DNA from: a virus
Length of the DNA stretch: 64,000 nucleotides
Virus record (IMG/VR): IMGVR_UViG_3300004806_000019
Coordinates: 1-64,000 of that record
Direction: 5' to 3' (one strand)
Shown here: one piece after another, positions 6,549 through 14,300 of the stretch
Numbering within the stretch: the stretch's first letter is position 1
Layout: every line of letters begins with the position of its first letter
Notes under the pieces: generated by a model
Told to the model about the DNA's origin: nothing
The model's database searches: none
Seen by the model: the letters and a program-made list of their open reading frames with translations, nothing else
Translations under genes and position numbers: made by a program

Positions 6549-7422
6549 GCCTTGGCTCAATAAAGGCTTGGCTATTTGGACTGAGGGTGACACCGCTTAT
6601 TTCTCTGTGGCGTTCACTTGGCGTCTCGATGATGCCTACCAACAAGCCGTTTTCTATAAACAAATGGGTTACAAGATCCGGGCTGGTGGGCCGGGAATCT
6701 TTACAAGGAAGCATTACCTTGCCGATGTCGCTGAGATCGGAGGAGATATTCCTGATGCGGTAACACACCACCATCCCGATGCTACATTTGCCAGCAGAGG
6801 GTGTGATGTTGGTTGTTGGTTTTGTGTTGTGCCAAAGATGGAAGGCAAGACATATACGCTTTTGCCTGATTTCACGCCTAGGCCAATCCTTTGCGACAAT
6901 AATCTCTCAGCACTTCCTGAAGAGTATCAGCGGCATATCATCGAGAAATACAAAGGTGCAGGGGTTCCTCTGCTTGATGCTAACTCAGGATTTGAACCAA
7001 GGACATTTTCAGAGGACGTGTTTCTTAGGTGGAAAGAGATCAACAAGGGCGCTTGGCGGTTTGCCTATGACGACATGAATGATCGAGAGCATGTCGAACG
7101 GGTAATGGCAATGCTGAGAAAGTATGAAGTCTCTCCTGCAAGGATCCAGGTCTATACCTTAATCGGAAATGAGCCAATTGGTGTCTGCATGGGGCGGATT
7201 AAAGAGGTTATCCAATGGGGAGGCCAGCCTTACGCCCAGCCAGTAATGAAGCTTAATGCCTTGAAGAAAGAGCCAATGGTTCGTCACGATTGGAGCCGTC
7301 GAATGCTGATCGATGTCCAGAGATGGGCCAATGGTCGATATTGGAAATATGCTCCAGACTTTGCGGATTACCGTAGGTCAACATACACATCAAAACAGAT
7401 AGAACCGGGGATGTTAATATGA
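6535..7422 (+). CDS. radical SAM enzyme
   Basis: 295 aa. Cys90, Cys94 and Cys97 in ASRGCDVGCWFCVVPKMEG form the C-x3-C-x2-C motif that binds the [4Fe-4S] cluster and cleaves S-adenosylmethionine. Following blocks (ILCDNNLSAL, DANSGFEPRTFSEDV, RFAYDD, IQVYTLIGNEP) fit the partial TIM barrel of the superfamily. ATG 6535 with GAGAGG seven bases upstream is preferred to a TTG at 6520. The stop overlaps the ATG of the PP-loop gene, a pairing seen in other phages. Substrate unknown; nucleic-acid or cofactor modification is the leading idea. Confidence 0.85.
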   Translation: MKRVKPWLNKGLAIWTEGDTAYFSVAFTWRLDDAYQQAVFYKQMGYKIRAGGPGIFTRKHYLADVAEIGGDIPDAVTHHHPDATFASRGCDVGCWFCVVPKMEGKTYTLLPDFTPRPILCDNNLSALPEEYQRHIIEKYKGAGVPLLDANSGFEPRTFSEDVFLRWKEINKGAWRFAYDDMNDREHVERVMAMLRKYEVSPARIQVYTLIGNEPIGVCMGRIKEVIQWGGQPYAQPVMKLNALKKEPMVRHDWSRRMLIDVQRWANGRYWKYAPDFADYRRSTYTSKQIEPGMLI

Positions 7423-8351
7423 TTGAACCAACAGCAGTTGTGTCTTTTTCCGGAGGGAAAGACAGTACCGCAACAGCCATTCTGGCCATAGATCGATATG
7501 GATTAGGGAGAGTAAGACTTGTTTATGCAGACACAGGCAATGAACATGAACTTACCGAAGATTATGTCCGTAATTACATTCCAGAAAGACTTGGGGTCCA
7601 GGTCGAGGTTGTTAGAGCGGATTTGACGCAGGATATCGAGCGTAAGCGTAAATATGTGGCTGAAAAATGGCCAGCCAAAGGGGTTCCTTCTGAAGTTGTT
7701 TCAAGAGCAATGCAGGTTTTGGTTCCAACGGGCGTTCCATTTTTGGATTTGTGTCTGTTGAAAGGCCGGTTTCCTTCCAGGTTAGCGCAATTTTGCACCC
7801 AGTTCCTGAAGAGATATCCATTGGAGAAATATATGTTCTCCATGATTGACGATGGATTCAAGCCTGAGTCCTGGCAAGGGATCCGCAGGGATGAGTCACG
7901 AAACAGAGCCGATGCCAAAGATGAGGAATGGGTTGCAGAGGGATGGAAGGTTGTCAGACCTATTGCAGCCTGGACAGCAGAACAGGTCTTTGATCTTCTA
8001 AAGGAGCGTGGCGTCGATCCTAACCCGCTTTATAAGCTTGGCTGTGGCAGAGTAGGCTGTATGCCTTGTATCAATGCCACGAAAGGGGAAATCAGCGTTA
8101 TAGCGTCTCGCTGGCCTCATCACGTCGATAGAATCAGGGAATGGGAGCATCTGGTTGGGGAAGCCTCTAAAAGAGGGTTCTCTACCTTTTTCACGTTCAA
8201 GGATACTGAGATGTCTCCTGAAGAGGTCTGGAATGTAGGAAACATTGATGAAAGGGTTGCATGGTCTTTAACGGGCCATGGCGGAAAGCAGTTTGATCTG
8301 TTTTCTGTCGATGTTTCTGAATGCTCCTCAATCTATGGGTTATGTGAATGA
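7419..8351 (+). CDS. PP-loop ATPase of the PAPS-reductase/DndC-like family
   Basis: 310 aa. SFSGGKDSTATA (residues 9-20) is the PP-loop that adenylates a substrate. The family-specific track LCLLKGRFPSRLAQFCT and the cluster GCGRVGCMPC put Cys residues where PAPS reductases and the phosphorothioation protein DndC bind an Fe-S cluster. ATGA overlap with the radical SAM gene implies stoichiometric co-expression. Likely chemistry is sulfur or activated-intermediate transfer; true sulfate assimilation is unlikely because no other cysteine-pathway gene is present. Confidence 0.82.
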   Translation: MIEPTAVVSFSGGKDSTATAILAIDRYGLGRVRLVYADTGNEHELTEDYVRNYIPERLGVQVEVVRADLTQDIERKRKYVAEKWPAKGVPSEVVSRAMQVLVPTGVPFLDLCLLKGRFPSRLAQFCTQFLKRYPLEKYMFSMIDDGFKPESWQGIRRDESRNRADAKDEEWVAEGWKVVRPIAAWTAEQVFDLLKERGVDPNPLYKLGCGRVGCMPCINATKGEISVIASRWPHHVDRIREWEHLVGEASKRGFSTFFTFKDTEMSPEEVWNVGNIDERVAWSLTGHGGKQFDLFSVDVSECSSIYGLCE

Positions 8352-8527
8352 GCGTAAGAAGAAGGCGTATGCCGAAAGGTGAGGAGATTGAATCAGCGCC
8401 ATTTCTACCCTTGGTTCATGTCGGGTGGGACGGTCGGGGAGATGAGGTCTACCTATGGCTCTTTTGCCTCTGGGTAACTCCGGAGAATTTGGAGAGAGCT
8501 ATAGCTTATTGGGGAAAAGATTTCTGA
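8348..8527 (+). CDS. small hypothetical protein, 59 aa
   Basis: The ATG overlaps the stop of the PP-loop gene (ATGA) and the frame fills the gap to the next gene. It begins with a basic run (MSVRRRRMPKG) and continues with an aromatic-rich, probably membrane-leaning stretch (DEVYLWLFCLWVTPENLERA). Coupling to the PP-loop gene suggests it may be an accessory subunit of that enzyme pair; there is no motif to confirm it. Confidence 0.55.
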   Translation: MSVRRRRMPKGEEIESAPFLPLVHVGWDGRGDEVYLWLFCLWVTPENLERAIAYWGKDF

Positions 8528-8537
8528 GGGGATAAGT

Positions 8538-9011
8538 ATGATTTCTGACAGAAGAATGGTTGAGTTGGCTCTACCGGCAGCAATGCTCTACAGGGTTTTC
8601 AATTCCTGTGTTGCCAGGATTGAAGAGAAGCCAACAGATGAGGAACTTAGTGCCGATCTTCAGGTTTTGGAGTGGCTAAGGGAGGCTGCTGTTGAACCTT
8701 TTACGGGTACAGACCGGGGGAAAATGAAGAAGCTGGCTTCCAGAACTTCCAGGGTTCAGAGGGAAATTCTTTTCCCATTGGAGGACCGACCGGCCATGAC
8801 AGCGTTCGTCGCGGTTCTTCATTGGCTCAAAAATAAGCTCGATTCTGATGAACTTGTCCTGGTTGAAGGGTCTAACTTCGATAAAGCCGTCTCGATGATT
8901 TTAGAAAATTTAGCAGCACATGAGGACATTTATAGTGCTGTTGAAAAGAGTGCAATAAAGGCTGCTAAACGTATTGATGAGCAGTTGAAAGCAAGGGGTT
9001 ATTTTGTGTGA
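8538..9011 (+). CDS. hypothetical all-helical protein, 157 aa
   Basis: ATG with GAGGGG six bases upstream. The whole sequence is predicted helical, with repeated Leu/Ala/Glu heptads, no Cys cluster and no nucleotide-binding motif. It lies between the modification genes and the replication set, and could serve either. No family recognised. Confidence 0.65.
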   Translation: MISDRRMVELALPAAMLYRVFNSCVARIEEKPTDEELSADLQVLEWLREAAVEPFTGTDRGKMKKLASRTSRVQREILFPLEDRPAMTAFVAVLHWLKNKLDSDELVLVEGSNFDKAVSMILENLAAHEDIYSAVEKSAIKAAKRIDEQLKARGYFV

Positions 9012-9047
9012 GATACATCTAGCAAGCTGCCAATATCGGAGGCAAAG

Positions 9048-9563
9048 ATGAACTCTGATTTAAGAATAACAATAGGTTTTTGTGACCATCCAAAGACAAA
9101 AAGGTTAATCCGAAAGTGTGGGGATAAAGCATTTAGGTGCTTAATCCGGCTTTTTGAGCATACTGCTAGGTATAAACATGACGGTGTGCTCAGTAACATG
9201 GATTGCGTTGACATTGCTATTGCCAGCGATTGGCAAGGCGATGAAAACGAATGGGTAAACGCACTGTGCGAAATTGGGTTTTTGGACATCGTTGACGATT
9301 ACTTTTGCGTTCACGATTGGTCTGCACATAATCCTTATGCGTGTGGTGCGGATAAAAGATCCGAGAAAGCCAGGAATGCTGCTAAAGCACGGTACAATAA
9401 GAAGAAATTAACTCCTGCTCGTAGCAGTGCTTCAAGCACGTTTAAGCAATGCTCTGAGCAAGAATTAGCAGTGCTAAACTCTGCTTGGAGTTATGCCCCA
9501 TCTCCAGATCCAAAGAGATCTTCAGAGGATAGTAAGATTGTTAGTAACAGTAAGACTCTCTGA
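9048..9563 (+). CDS. replisome-organiser-like replication initiation protein
   Basis: 171 aa with GGAGG upstream. The N-terminal half follows the winged-helix pattern of phage replisome organisers: DHPKTKRLIRKCGDKAFRCLIRL, then a small domain ending DWSAHNPYACGADKRSEKAR. The C-terminal third is a short Ser/Thr/Lys-rich tail, so the primase/helicase-loader part found in larger relatives is absent. It heads the replication set and may mark the origin region; no iteron array is obvious inside it. Confidence 0.6.
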   Translation: MNSDLRITIGFCDHPKTKRLIRKCGDKAFRCLIRLFEHTARYKHDGVLSNMDCVDIAIASDWQGDENEWVNALCEIGFLDIVDDYFCVHDWSAHNPYACGADKRSEKARNAAKARYNKKKLTPARSSASSTFKQCSEQELAVLNSAWSYAPSPDPKRSSEDSKIVSNSKTL

Positions 9564-9615
9564 GAGAGGTAAGTAGTGTTCCCGGTTGAGTGGAAAATCT
9601 TCAAGGAGTGCAACT

Positions 9616-11163
9616 ATGAGTGAGCGTAAGCTTAGAGACTACCAGATCAAGGCCATCCATGATCTTCGGGTATCTCTGCGGTCAGGAAAGAAGCGTCCAG
9701 TGCTGCAACTGGCGACGGGTGGAGGCAAGACCGTTATTGCAGGAGAAATCATTTCCTTGGCGAGATCGAAGGGTCACAAGGTTCTGTTTGTGGTTCCGGC
9801 TATCAGCCTGATTGATCAGACCATCAAAAGTTTTTGGGATCATGGGATCCGAGATGTTGGGGTTATTCAGGCTGATCATCCCCTGACAGATCCTAGCAAG
9901 CCAGTGCAAGTGGCAAGCATCCAGACGCTGATTCGTCGGAAAAAGCCAGAGTTCAACCTCGCCATTGTAGACGAGTGCCATCGCCAATTTGAAAAAATGA
10001 ACGATTGGCTGAAATCGGAAGAGATGCAGAAAATCCCTGTGATTGGGGTTAGTGCTACGCCTTGGGCCAAGGGGATGGCGAAGACGTGGGATGATTTGAT
10101 TGTTTGCGCGACGACGCAACAGATGATCGATGACGAATGGCTGTGCAAGTTCAGGGTTTTTGCTCCTACCCATCCTGATTTGTCTGGGGTGAAGGTCGTT
10201 GCGGGGGATTACCATGAGGGGCAATTAGGGGAAAGGATGAACAAGCCAAAACTCGTTGCCGATATCGTTGAAACCTGGATTCGGATGGGAGAGGGGCGCC
10301 CTACACTGTGCTTTGCCGTCAATTGCGCCCATGCCAAAGCCTTGCAGGACAAGTTTGAATCTTCTGGAATCCCGGCTGGTTACATTGATGCTTACACTGA
10401 TTCTGATGATCGTGAGATCATCCGTAAGAAGTTTCATTCAGGTGAATATAAAGTTGTCGTTAATGTTGGAACCCTTACTACTGGAGTGGATTGGAACATA
10501 TGGTGTATAATTTTGGCAAGACCTACAAAAAGTGAAATGCTTTTTTGCCAAATTATTGGAAGAGGGTTGAGGCTTGCTGAAGGTAAGGAAAGTTGCTTGA
10601 TTTTAGACCATAGCAATACTCATACGAATTTGGGGTTCGTTACGGATATAATCCATGAAGAGTTAGACGATGGTAAGCCCAAAGGTCCAGCTAAGAAATC
10701 TGAACGGTTGCCGAAGGAATGCCCAAAGTGTCAAAACCTGCGTCCTGTCGGGGTTGTGGTTTGTCCTGCCTGTGGTTTCAAGCCAGAGGTCAAAGACATG
10801 GTTCAGCAGGAGGAAGGAGAGCTTATTGAGATTTCTCGGAAGGGCAGAGAAAAGGGCGGTCCTGCGAATTGCATTCGGATGGGAGGCATTTGGGTTCCCT
10901 TTGGAGAATTTTACGGGATGCTCAAATTCTACGCTAGGGAGAAGGGCTACAAGGAAGGTTGGGCGTCCAACAAATATCGCTCTGTGCTTGGTGTTTGGCC
11001 AAATGCTTACAAGTTCAGTCCTGCAATACCGCCATCTTGGGAGGTCGAGGCGTGGATAAAAGCGGATCAGAGGAAATGGGCGAAACAGCAACCCAAGAGC
11101 GCATTGCCATCATCACCGTGGAAGCCAAGATCCCCGTCAAGTGGGCTGAATGGTTGGCGATGA
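9616..11163 (+). CDS. SF2 DEAD/DEAH-type helicase with zinc ribbon
   Basis: 515 aa from ATG 9616 (GGAG seven bases upstream). Motif I QLATGGGKTVIA, motif II VDECHRQF, motif III GVSATPW, motif V/VI region NVGTLTTGVDWN and QIIGRGLRLAEG are all present, so the ATPase core looks intact. A zinc ribbon follows (CPKCQNLRPVGVVVCPACG), then a basic C-terminal extension. Type I/III restriction-helicase-like phage proteins of this build are placed with primases and probably unwind the phage origin or recombination intermediates. Confidence 0.88.
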   Translation: MSERKLRDYQIKAIHDLRVSLRSGKKRPVLQLATGGGKTVIAGEIISLARSKGHKVLFVVPAISLIDQTIKSFWDHGIRDVGVIQADHPLTDPSKPVQVASIQTLIRRKKPEFNLAIVDECHRQFEKMNDWLKSEEMQKIPVIGVSATPWAKGMAKTWDDLIVCATTQQMIDDEWLCKFRVFAPTHPDLSGVKVVAGDYHEGQLGERMNKPKLVADIVETWIRMGEGRPTLCFAVNCAHAKALQDKFESSGIPAGYIDAYTDSDDREIIRKKFHSGEYKVVVNVGTLTTGVDWNIWCIILARPTKSEMLFCQIIGRGLRLAEGKESCLILDHSNTHTNLGFVTDIIHEELDDGKPKGPAKKSERLPKECPKCQNLRPVGVVVCPACGFKPEVKDMVQQEEGELIEISRKGREKGGPANCIRMGGIWVPFGEFYGMLKFYAREKGYKEGWASNKYRSVLGVWPNAYKFSPAIPPSWEVEAWIKADQRKWAKQQPKSALPSSPWKPRSPSSGLNGWR

Positions 11164-11450
11164 TTACGACCATGCCAAAGCCGGTTGATTACATGGATGC
11201 TAGATGGCAAAGGATCAAGAATGATGCTTGCCTGTTGATCGACAAGTGGCACAATCAGATCACCAAAAATGGCTGGGGAGTGAACGATATTAAGGGTTTG
11301 ATTGTCGTTATTGACGGAAATCCGGTGATAAACGTTGGCAGGGGTGATGTGACCGTCAAGGTTCTAGCGACGGGAACTGAGGAAAAGATTTTCTGGCGTC
11401 CAAATCCGGGGAAGGTTGCCCGGTGGGATTTTGGAAGGAGGAAGGCGTGA
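11076..11450 (+). CDS. hypothetical protein, 124 aa, between helicase and primase
   Basis: The frame begins within the last 88 bases of the helicase gene and ends in TGATG overlap with the primase, so it is translated between them. The product has a helical first half (VKWAEWLAMITTM, DARWQRIKNDACLLIDKWHN) and a beta second half. The exact start is uncertain: an in-frame upstream extension exists and the ribosome site is weak. No known motif. Confidence 0.55.
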   Translation: MGETATQERIAIITVEAKIPVKWAEWLAMITTMPKPVDYMDARWQRIKNDACLLIDKWHNQITKNGWGVNDIKGLIVVIDGNPVINVGRGDVTVKVLATGTEEKIFWRPNPGKVARWDFGRRKA

Positions 11451-12373
11451 TGGGTGTGTCAATCATCGAACGGGCAGCAGGCCGATGGGATGAAATTCTT
11501 CCCAAGCTTGGGTTTGGTTCTGATTGGATGAGAAAAAAGCACGGTCCCTGTCCCATGTGCGGCGGGAAAGATCGGTACAGATGGGGAAACAAAAAGGGAT
11601 TGGGGGAATATTACTGCTCTGGGTGCGGAAATGGTTCGGGGTTTGACCTTCTGATGAAAAGTTTCAATCAGGATTTCAAGACGGTTGTGAAGAAAGTTGA
11701 GGAAATCATCGGGGAGGCCCCGCCCCCGAAGATCAAGCCGAAAAAGGAAAATCCCTATTTGCAGCGGAAGCTGATGGTCAGCCTTTGGGAATCCGGTCGG
11801 ACAGTGCAGTGGGACTGTCCGGTTGGAATGTATCTTTCAGGACGGGGGATCTGGCGGGATCATTTCCATCACCTGCGTTCGGCAATGGACGTAAGGTTCT
11901 CAGGCTCTCCTCCTATGACTTTCCCGGCCATGCTTGCCAAGGTAATCTCGCCAGAGGGGAAAGCCGTAAACATTCATCGGACCTTCCTGACGACTGACGG
12001 TGAGAAGGCTCCTGTGGGGAATGAATGCAAAAAGCTCATGTCGGGGATGGTTCCCGCCGGATCTGCGGTCAGGCTTTCCCCGGTGAAGGATGAAATGGGA
12101 ATTGCTGAAGGGATTGAGACGGCGCTTTCTGCGTCGATCTTGTTCAACATTCCGGTCTGGAGCGTTCTAAACGCCAACAATCTGATGAAGTTTGTTGTCC
12201 CAGACGGTGTGAAGCGTCTGGTGATCTTCAGCGACAACGATGCAAGTTTCACAGGACAGTCTGCGTCCTTTGCCTTGGCGAGGGAATTAGCCCTGAAGGG
12301 TAAGCTTCAAATCGAGGTAATGGTTCCGGCCAGAAGCGGGGAAGATTGGAACGATGTTTTGGTGAGGAAGTAA
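11450..12373 (+). CDS. DNA primase (zinc ribbon plus Toprim)
   Basis: 307 aa. Residues about 34-62 contain a CHC2/P4-like zinc ribbon (CPMCGGKDRYRW then YYCSGCGNGSG). The C-terminal half has the Toprim signature: the catalytic Glu in GIAEGIETALSA and the D-x-D of LVIFSDNDASFTG. It resembles the Toprim primases of phages and plasmids that lack a fused helicase; the SF2 helicase gene upstream may supply unwinding. ATG 11450 is preceded by GGAGGAAGG. No polymerase gene is present in the window. Confidence 0.88.
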   Translation: MGVSIIERAAGRWDEILPKLGFGSDWMRKKHGPCPMCGGKDRYRWGNKKGLGEYYCSGCGNGSGFDLLMKSFNQDFKTVVKKVEEIIGEAPPPKIKPKKENPYLQRKLMVSLWESGRTVQWDCPVGMYLSGRGIWRDHFHHLRSAMDVRFSGSPPMTFPAMLAKVISPEGKAVNIHRTFLTTDGEKAPVGNECKKLMSGMVPAGSAVRLSPVKDEMGIAEGIETALSASILFNIPVWSVLNANNLMKFVVPDGVKRLVIFSDNDASFTGQSASFALARELALKGKLQIEVMVPARSGEDWNDVLVRK

Positions 12374-12376
12374 GCC

Positions 12377-12493
12377 ATGGGATATGGGTGTGGTTTTAAA
12401 ATCGACGCTATGGCCGAAAATTTGACCGGAGAGGCTCGTTTGTGGTGTCTCCGCTACCCCTATAGCAGAGAGGTAAAAATAGGGGCTTCCTAG
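12377..12493 (+). CDS. possible tiny protein, 38 aa
   Basis: Short frame with GAGGAAG before its ATG, three bases after the primase stop. The product begins MGYGCGFKIDAMAENLTG and is basic at its C-terminus. Ribosome site and position support it, size does not; it could equally be untranslated leader of the small RNA region that follows. Confidence 0.35.
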   Translation: MGYGCGFKIDAMAENLTGEARLWCLRYPYSREVKIGAS

Positions 12494-12553
12494 GTCAAAA
12501 AATCTCATTTGATAAAAAACCACCTAAACCCTTCTCTCAGGTGGGACTGATTG

Positions 12554-12581
12554 TTGATTATCGTGGTGGGTTTGGTAGAAT
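12554..12581 (+). promoter_or_regulatory. candidate promoter of a small RNA
   Basis: TTGATT (12554-12559), 16-base spacer, TAGAAT (12576-12581). The predicted start at about 12588 is one base before the first base of a strong stem-loop (12589-12619), an arrangement typical of structured small RNAs. Confidence 0.45.
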
Positions 12582-12587
12582 GCTGTT

Positions 12588-12684
12588 GCTCAACCGAGTT
12601 GGATGGTTCTCGGTCTGAGTGCTTGCTGGAGAGTGCAAACTTAATCCCCCGGCGCGGGTTGAATCGCTGCCGGGGGATTTTTTT
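12588..12684 (+). ncRNA. candidate small RNA ending in an intrinsic terminator
   Basis: About 97 nucleotides without a coding frame of note. From the predicted start there is a ten-pair stem with a one-base bulge (arms 12589-12598 and 12609-12619), a smaller TTGC/GCAA hairpin, and finally the CCCCCGGC/GCCGGGGG terminator with seven U. Promoter, compact folds and terminator together look like an independent sRNA unit placed at the end of the replication genes. It could instead just be the 3' end of the replication transcript. Confidence 0.4.
12644..12684 (+). terminator. rho-independent terminator after the replication genes
   Basis: Inverted arms ATCCCCCGGC and GCCGGGGGAT around a 15-base loop, followed by a run of seven T on the forward strand. 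It ends the forward early region. The T-run contains the complement of the TAA of the convergent HTH gene, so the two transcripts meet here. Confidence 0.85.
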
Positions 12685-12859
12685 ATTCCTTAACGTAGCG
12701 TGTTATCAGGAAACACAGGATTTCTATGGTCCTGGGAATTTTCCGCTGTCCTGATTCCCATCGATAAACAGCGGAAGGTGTAACTCCCAAGTTAAAAGCG
12801 GCTTGACTCTGTGTGTAACTCATGGAATCCCGCCATGTCTTAAAATCATCGGCTGTCAT
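12683..12859 (-). CDS. small XRE-family helix-turn-helix protein, 58 aa
   Basis: Frame whose ATG overlaps the stop of the gene upstream (ATATGA). The sequence is a minimal Cro/XRE fold: DFKTWRDSMSYTQSQAAFNL then GVTPSAVYRWESGQRKIP, with the classic S-A-V-x-x-W-E-x-G recognition helix. As the last gene of the 12683-16507 operon it may regulate that operon or the early region; the palindromes at 4464 and 16550 are possible targets. Its stop codon lies inside the convergent terminator. Confidence 0.75.
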   Translation of the reverse strand: MTADDFKTWRDSMSYTQSQAAFNLGVTPSAVYRWESGQRKIPRTIEILCFLITRYVKE

Positions 12860-13266
12860 ATTTCAGGCGATGTGTTGAAGGCTTTGACATAATTGCGATA
12901 GGTTTTAAATCCTCCCATTTTGTACCAGAGGTCTACAAGCTGTTGGTCATGGAAGTGTCCTTGACCGGGATCGCTGTTAGATTTCCCCTTGATTTCTGAG
13001 TAGGTTTCTCCCTCCCAGAACTTTTTTAATACGAGTTTTGCCTTTTGCAAATCGCAAGTGAATTGCCCTTTGGCGTTAACGCACAGATCTCTTAAATCAA
13101 TGTCCCCGTCATCAGTGAGAAGGCGCCCATAGCCATCATAAGTTCCGATAACTGGTGGGTTATCAGGCCGAAGAAGAACGACTTCAAACTGATCTTTGTC
13201 GTTTCCAGAGCAGGAGTTCATAATCGGTAGGTTGGTTTTAGCGCAAGTCCAAGAGAAGAAACCCAT
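12856..13266 (-). CDS. hypothetical protein, 136 aa (MGFFSW family)
   Basis: Begins MGFFSWTCAKTNLPIMN, a start that recurs in uncharacterised phage proteins, where the Cys-x-x-T segment may form a small metal or disulfide site. The remainder is mixed, with YDGYGRLLTDDGDIDLRDL suggesting a beta-hairpin. It is the penultimate gene in the reverse accessory operon. Function unknown. Confidence 0.7.
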   Translation of the reverse strand: MGFFSWTCAKTNLPIMNSCSGNDKDQFEVVLLRPDNPPVIGTYDGYGRLLTDDGDIDLRDLCVNAKGQFTCDLQKAKLVLKKFWEGETYSEIKGKSNSDPGQGHFHDQQLVDLWYKMGGFKTYRNYVKAFNTSPEI

Positions 13267-13275
13267 TTTTGCCTC

Positions 13276-13668
13276 CTAGGAATAGACGCATTCGCCAAAG
13301 AGAGCGAGTTGAAGCCAGATGTCGGCGTGGTCGGCGTCGAAATCCTCATTGCGGATATCTGCCCAGAGGTGAGGACGATATTTCAGCATAAGCTTCCAGC
13401 CTTGTTCTAGGGATGCTGGAGTAAGCTTGAATGTCCCATCGTCCTCCCCGGCGACAATGTCGATTTCAAAATCCTTGGTGTAGAGAGAAGGCTCTGCATA
13501 CCAAGGCCCCTCATACTTCTCCCCAAGCTCTGCCTCAAATTCTTTTCTGGTTGGTTTCATCAGATAAGCACCGTCAATCCAATAGTTTGAGCCTCCCTCA
13601 AAGCATGTGATCATCAGGTGCCGGATGGTGTCCGTATCAAAAGCCAGATCTTCCGTGACGATTGTCAT
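13276..13668 (-). CDS. hypothetical acidic protein, 130 aa
   Basis: Strongly acidic (for example DFEIDIVAGEDDGTFKLTP, NEDFDADHADIWLQL) with several Trp, ATGA overlap with the gene upstream. Compact acidic phage proteins of this kind sometimes imitate DNA or bind host complexes, but no known inhibitor is recognised. Similar hypothetical proteins are common in small-gene operons of tailed phages. Confidence 0.65.
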   Translation of the reverse strand: MTIVTEDLAFDTDTIRHLMITCFEGGSNYWIDGAYLMKPTRKEFEAELGEKYEGPWYAEPSLYTKDFEIDIVAGEDDGTFKLTPASLEQGWKLMLKYRPHLWADIRNEDFDADHADIWLQLALFGECVYS

Positions 13669-13949
13669 TGTGTGATCCCCTTTGCGAATTTTTCATTGAT
13701 GCGAATAACATCCTTAAAGGTCTTGATTGAGACTAAGGCGAGATTTTCACCACCAAACTCTAGTGATTTTTCTGTTACGCCTTCGATTATCCCAATTGCA
13801 ACGCCCATAAGCAGTGTTAATTGCGCCCTAGCTATTTCATTTTCCCCTTTTTCACTTATCGCTAACTCTATCAGGTCGAATCCTTGACCTAATTTAAGGT
13901 TCACATCGTCTACGGTTTTAGCGATAATATCAGCGACAATTTTGTCCAT
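13665..13949 (-). CDS. hypothetical protein, 94 aa
   Basis: Start chosen at the ATG eight bases after GGGAG. The product is helical with a hydrophobic Leu/Ile/Gly stretch (LTLLMGVAIGIIEGVTEKS) that could be a buried helix or a membrane-associating one. The upstream stop (TGA 13954-13952) ends two bases before this ATG. Unknown function. Confidence 0.6.
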   Translation of the reverse strand: MDKIVADIIAKTVDDVNLKLGQGFDLIELAISEKGENEIARAQLTLLMGVAIGIIEGVTEKSLEFGGENLALVSIKTFKDVIRINEKFAKGITQ

Positions 13950-13951
13950 TA

Positions 13952-14299
13952 TCATGGCTCCCACCTGTCATGGATTGGAATAGCTTGGTTAATACAGTTT
14001 CCGGTGAGCCTTCTAACGAGTTCACTAATGCGGCTATCGGATGAATAGGCGAAGTTTCCCCCGAACATCGGTCCAGATCCCTTCTTCCTTTGAAGAGGAA
14101 CTAGGAAGCAATATTCCGGGTGATGAGCGTGGTTTTTAAGTTCAACGGCTGGGGCATCTTCAGATGCGGTGAAGAGTTGCGGAACACCATCGCCAATAAG
14201 AGTTAGCTTTATGGCTTTCCCGCTGATTCCGTCATATGTGCAATCTCCGAAGTTCGGATCGGCATTGCGATAGACGTACAAGGTCATTCCTTTGTTCAT
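13952..14299 (-). CDS. hypothetical protein, 115 aa
   Basis: Start taken at ATG 14299; no strong ribosome site is visible and a TTG eight codons earlier is possible. The sequence begins MNKGMTLYVYRNADPNFGDC and has a His pair (NHAHHPEYCFLVPL) in the middle. It overlaps no neighbour. Not recognised. Confidence 0.55.
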   Translation of the reverse strand: MNKGMTLYVYRNADPNFGDCTYDGISGKAIKLTLIGDGVPQLFTASEDAPAVELKNHAHHPEYCFLVPLQRKKGSGPMFGGNFAYSSDSRISELVRRLTGNCINQAIPIHDRWEP

Positions 14300-14300
14300 T

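Noticed and set aside
5896-8351. Reading the radical SAM and PP-loop genes as QueE/QueC for 7-deazaguanine DNA.
   Set aside because: No FolE, QueD or transglycosylase gene is near, and the PP-loop protein has the K-G-R-F-P-S-R and multi-Cys pattern of PAPS-reductase-like proteins, not that of QueC.
12640-12685. Possible tRNA T-arm (GGGTTGAATCG) near the end of the replication region.
   Set aside because: No acceptor or anticodon stem can be drawn; the sequence is the stem and loop of an intrinsic terminator.
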